Part shown: positions 60,783 to 64,000 of the stretch, one piece after another
Layout: each line of letters starts with the position of its first letter
Position numbering within the stretch: position 1 is the first letter of the stretch
Source: Oxytricha trifallax
Taxonomy: Eukaryota > Ciliophora > Spirotrichea > Sporadotrichida > Oxytrichidae
DNA length: 64,000 nucleotides
Direction: 5' to 3'
Assembly (NCBI GenBank): GCA_000711775.1
Contig: ARYC01001256.1
Location: 1-64,000 of the forward strand
Made by a program: the position numbers and the translations under genes
Notes under the pieces: generated by a model
Database searches by the model: none
Told to the model about the DNA's origin: nothing
What the model saw: only the letters and a program-made list of their open reading frames with translations

Positions 60783-61197
60783 TTGTAGAAATACATTTGA
60801 ATTTGGAAAATTAATTTTAATTATATTAATTATTAATCAAAATCTTTTCAGTTAAAGTTGGCCAATTCAAACGATCTTGGGCTCATTCGATAGAGAATTC
60901 AAAATTAGCTGGACTTTATTATTCGCGGTACTATTTTATCGCATCCCTGGAGCGAGATAACTTCAATTTAATGTGAGGGTATAATTTAATGAATTTAGAT
61001 GCGTTTAATTAAATTGAAGTTATCTCGCTCCAGGGATGCGATAAAATAGTACCGCCAATAATAAAGTCCAGCTAATTTTGAATTCTCTATCAAATGAGCC
61101 CAAGATCGTTTAAATTGGCCAACTTTAACTGCCAAGATTTTAATTTATATTAAATTTAATTTTAATTAATTTTCCAAATTCAAATGTATTTCTACAA
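60783..61197. mobile_element. 415-bp foldback element (family 2), copy 2
   Basis: Ends TTGTAGAAATACATTTG and its inverse, TA on both sides (60781-60782 and 61198-61199). Arms of nearly 200 bp match copy 1 at 13454-13870 at most positions, including TTTATCGCATCCC and AGCTGGACTTTATTA. The central loop lies in the opposite orientation relative to copy 1. It is about 300 bp upstream of the kinase start. No gene inside. Confidence 0.92.
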
Positions 61198-61204
61198 TAT
61201 TTAA

Positions 61205-62670
61205 AATCTTTTTTTATAAATAAGAATAAATCAATTTATCATAATGATATTGTAAAATAGAAATACAAAAACTTTAGTTGAATTATAAATTTTATGCAAA
61301 ATTAAAATAATATAATTTTATTATTCTGCGGAATTATACCATTTATATATAATACCTTTTAATTTTATATATTATAATCTCTCTAATTGTTTTTTATAGT
61401 GGGGGAGATTTATATAATTATTCTAAATTTAAAATCATATTTAACATAGGAAATTAATCAACGAAATACCCCTACTAATAGTCTTAAATATAAAAAGTAA
61501 TAATTTTTATACATATTTAATAAATGATCTTTTTTCTCATATTTTTTGGATTCAGATTTTAGAATTAGATTACTCTCTTTCATAAAGTTGAAAATAAATA
61601 TTTTATTTTTAGAGCTGAGTTGAAACCCTTAATATTATTCAGTATTATTTTAATTTCTCTCCTGGCTTGATATTCAAAAGAATACGAAATAAATAATTAT
61701 AATTTACTTTATATCTATATATATATGGCTTGCACAATGATTTTAAGATGTACTATGATAATTTATCGCTAATTATTATACTTTAAAGCTTATCTGGTCG
61801 TTTTGTCTATCTCTAAAATACAATTATTGTGCAAATCCTTGATAAATACTTTTAAGTAAAAAAATGATCTATTTTTTAATAAAAATAGTTGTCTATCTTT
61901 GGAGCATTCTCTAAATTAACTCAAGGAAGAAATATTATTTTTAGGGGAGCTATAAGAGGATCTGAAATTGTTTGGTTATTTAAAAGTACTTGGTGGTATA
62001 GGACTTTGAGAAAATTGCTATTTATTAATAGGTTTATGAGTACTTTTTTAAATTGTGCAAATTTAAATTTGAATATAAAGTGAAATTTGGGTGGGGGGAG
62101 AAATTAAATTTAAAAATACTCTATATTTGAGAGGGGTATGAATGCTATTGAAGAATAATAAATAAATAATGTCTGGCAATTTTTATTTTATATAATTTAG
62201 ATTATAAAAATAATTAACTCTAATTAAATAGACAAAATATAGGATTACACATTACAACAAAGGATATAATGTATTAAGTATTTTAATAATAAACTGTATT
62301 GATGCCGTTGAAATCTTACTCTGAAGCATTAATCGATTGATAGTAAACAAGGTTTATATCAAGCTAATATACTGTGTTTTTTAATCGTTAGTCATTTGTT
62401 TCATATTTAAATTTAATAAGTTGATATTTATATCGATATTTTTTGTTAAAAAATACAAAATTAGCCAAAAATTATTTGTGAAAATACTATTAAATTTATG
62501 TACTTCTTATTAAATTAACATAAAAATAATTTAAACTTATAAATTTTTCATAAGAATGTTGTTATAAAAATTTAATTTATCAGCATATTTTAATAAAATG
62601 AACAATTTTACATTTATTAAAATATTAATGCAAAATAAAATGCATCAAATTAATTTATCTATTATGAGAC
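61205..62670. other. AT-rich stretch, no gene seen
   Basis: About 1.5 kb with several G-runs near 62089 and 61402 but no protein similarity. The open frame at 61889-62083 reads MSIFGAFSKLTQGRN and has a base composition slightly above its surroundings, but nothing recognisable. Confidence 0.4.
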
Positions 62671-62680
62671 TAGTAATATA

Positions 62681-63560
62681 GGGGGGGGTCTAAGTCGGTA
62701 CCACTCAATTTTTGAAATACTAAGTCGGTACCATATGAAAAAAAAATTTTTACACAAAAATCCTAAGTCGGTACCACATAAAAAAAAAATTTTTTCATTA
62801 AAAAATATAAATATTTATTTTAAAGTTAACTTATTTAATATTTTGATAACATTTTTTAATTAATTATATTAACAATTTTAATGTAAAGAAAAAAAAGACA
62901 TGAAGATATTGTAAATACCGCTGATAAAATTATTGATGTTTTTCAATTTATTAAGGATATCAAAAATGTTATTGAAGCACTTTAAGTTATTGGGATTCTT
63001 GAGAGATGTGAAATTCAGTGTATGTTTACTGAATATGAAACTAAGATCAAGAAATGACACACCTGTCCATGAGGAATTCAAATTTAATATGTTATTCAAT
63101 AATAGCAACAATCATATTAATAAAATGATGATGAAGAAAATGATAATGAAAATTATGAAGTTCATGATGAAGAATTTGAAGAATAAAAAAAATAAGGTCA
63201 AGATTTTGAAATGTAAGATGAAGATGAAATCAACAATGAAATTACAAGACCAAGAAATTTTAGAAGTACAAACTAAATTGAAAGCTTATGGTTTAACTAA
63301 AAAAAATTTTTTTTAATTTTTATTAGCACAGTAAGCGTCGAAAAATTTTACTTTGCATGACTTTTTAATGAAGGCTCTTTAGAGAAGACATGTCATAATG
63401 AAAAAAGAAAAAATCAGATGAATCCTAAGCTGAGATTTTTAATATATTATTAATTACTTATAATTTTTTTTATTGAAAAAAAATTTTTTTTATGTGGTAC
63501 CGACTAAGGATTTTTTATGTAAAAAATTTTTTTTCATATGGTACCGACTTAGACCCCCCC
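62681..63560. mobile_element. 880-bp inverted-repeat element with iterated TAAGTCGGTACCA
   Basis: Left end GGGGGGGGTCTAAGTCGG, right end its inverse with seven C. GTAATATA flanks both sides (62673-62680 and 63561-63568), an 8-bp target duplication. TAAGTCGGTACCA occurs three times in the left 95 bases and inverted twice near the right end, with poly-A tracts between. The 8-bp duplication would suit a hAT-like mechanism; that is inference. Interior open frames are listed separately. Confidence 0.85.
62881..63460 (+). CDS. Possible small acidic protein gene inside the 880-bp element
   Basis: With TAA/TAG as Gln, MQRKKRHEDIVNTADKIID starts at 62881 and runs to a TGA near 63053. After a frame change, an acidic Gln/Asp/Glu-rich frame runs from about 63070 (NDDEENDNENYEVHDEEFEE) to TRPRNFRSTNQIESLWF (about 63290) and into the right repeat. 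I do not recognise it; acidic tracts also appear in some transposon proteins. It may be a broken gene of the element or chance. Confidence 0.35.
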
Positions 63561-63569
63561 GTAATATAG

Positions 63570-64000
63570 TCTTTCTATTGCAGAAATTATAATTTATTTA
63601 CCAATTAATCATTTATCTTATGAAAAATAAATCTTATAAATTATTAATTAATTCATAAAGGAACAAATAATTATTTACGAGCAAGACCAAGTAATTTTTA
63701 TATAATTTTATTTAAGAAATATTTATTAAATTACTTTAAAATTATAACTATAAATAAATAAAAGTACTATTTGCAAAATTATATAGTTCCATCGCTGTTT
63801 AGAATTAGCAACTCAAATATTATTAACATTAATTTGTTACAGAAATTGCAATTTATAAATAACTATTAAAGTTATATGAATATTGAAGAGAGGATTTCTG
63901 ATTATAATGTGAAACTAAAAATAATTACAAATAATAGATTTACTTAATAAATTTTATCTAATATAAAATATAATTTACAATGTTTTAAATAAAACTCTTC
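63570..64000. other. AT-rich right edge
   Basis: No coding signal, repeat or element end is visible in the last 430 bases. Confidence 0.5.

Noticed and set aside
1..64000. Bacterial-type features (operons, Shine-Dalgarno sites, CRISPR arrays), tRNA or rRNA genes
   Set aside because: Nothing of the kind was seen; the genetic code, spacers and TBEs all indicate ciliate germline DNA. tRNA genes were sought only by eye and could be missed.

Overview
The window looks like micronuclear (germline) DNA of a spirotrichous ciliate of the Oxytricha/Stylonychia kind. Four things point there. (1) Conserved proteins are readable only if TAA and TAG encode Gln and TGA alone is stop. (2) Genes are cut into short GC-richer coding segments (MDSs) separated by very AT-rich spacers (IESs) bounded by short direct repeats (pointers); I could read pointers of 8 and 11 bp directly in one gene. 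(3) Two genes are scrambled, with their 3' halves inverted and joined through 12- and 16-bp inverted pointers. (4) There are telomere-bearing elements (TBEs), transposons ending in CAAAACCCCAAAACCCC with 3-bp ATT/AAT target duplications.

Layout. 1-877: right part of a decayed TBE. 878-18.9 kb: scrambled P-type Ca2+-ATPase gene A, with two full-length TBEs (4608-9644, 13147-17715) in its spacers; both TBEs carry a further palindromic foldback insertion. 19.85-29.3 kb: its tandem paralogue, ATPase gene B, with the same inversion point and a 1.2-kb gene-less TBE derivative inside a coding segment. 29.55-31.9 kb (-): GTPBP1-type GTPase with IESs. 33.0-35.0 kb (+): unrecognised Cys/His-rich protein. 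35.5-42.6 kb (-): two tandem paralogues with signal peptide, DOMON, cytochrome b561, cytochrome b5 and FAD/NAD reductase parts. 42.9-46.5 and 51.3-53.4 kb (-): two paralogous unrecognised genes; the first holds a second 1.2-kb TBE derivative. Between them, 47.25-51.16 kb, lies a divergent three-gene TBE-like element without visible C4A4 ends. 55.3-57.3 kb (-): fragments of an unrecognised gene. 58.4-60.5 kb (-): protein kinase. 60.8-61.2 kb: second copy of a foldback family, with a decayed copy near 54.6-54.9 kb. 62.68-63.56 kb: an 880-bp element with C/G-tract ends, iterated GGTACC-containing repeats and an 8-bp target duplication.

The most interesting observations are the three-gene TBE relative, whose middle gene keeps both intron positions of the TBE 22-kDa gene, and the two tandem scrambled ATPase genes sharing one inversion junction. 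Germline spacers must be removed and the inverted blocks flipped to give working somatic genes; nothing here would be expressible as it stands except the transposon genes. MDS limits below are approximate unless a pointer is quoted; no database search was possible.
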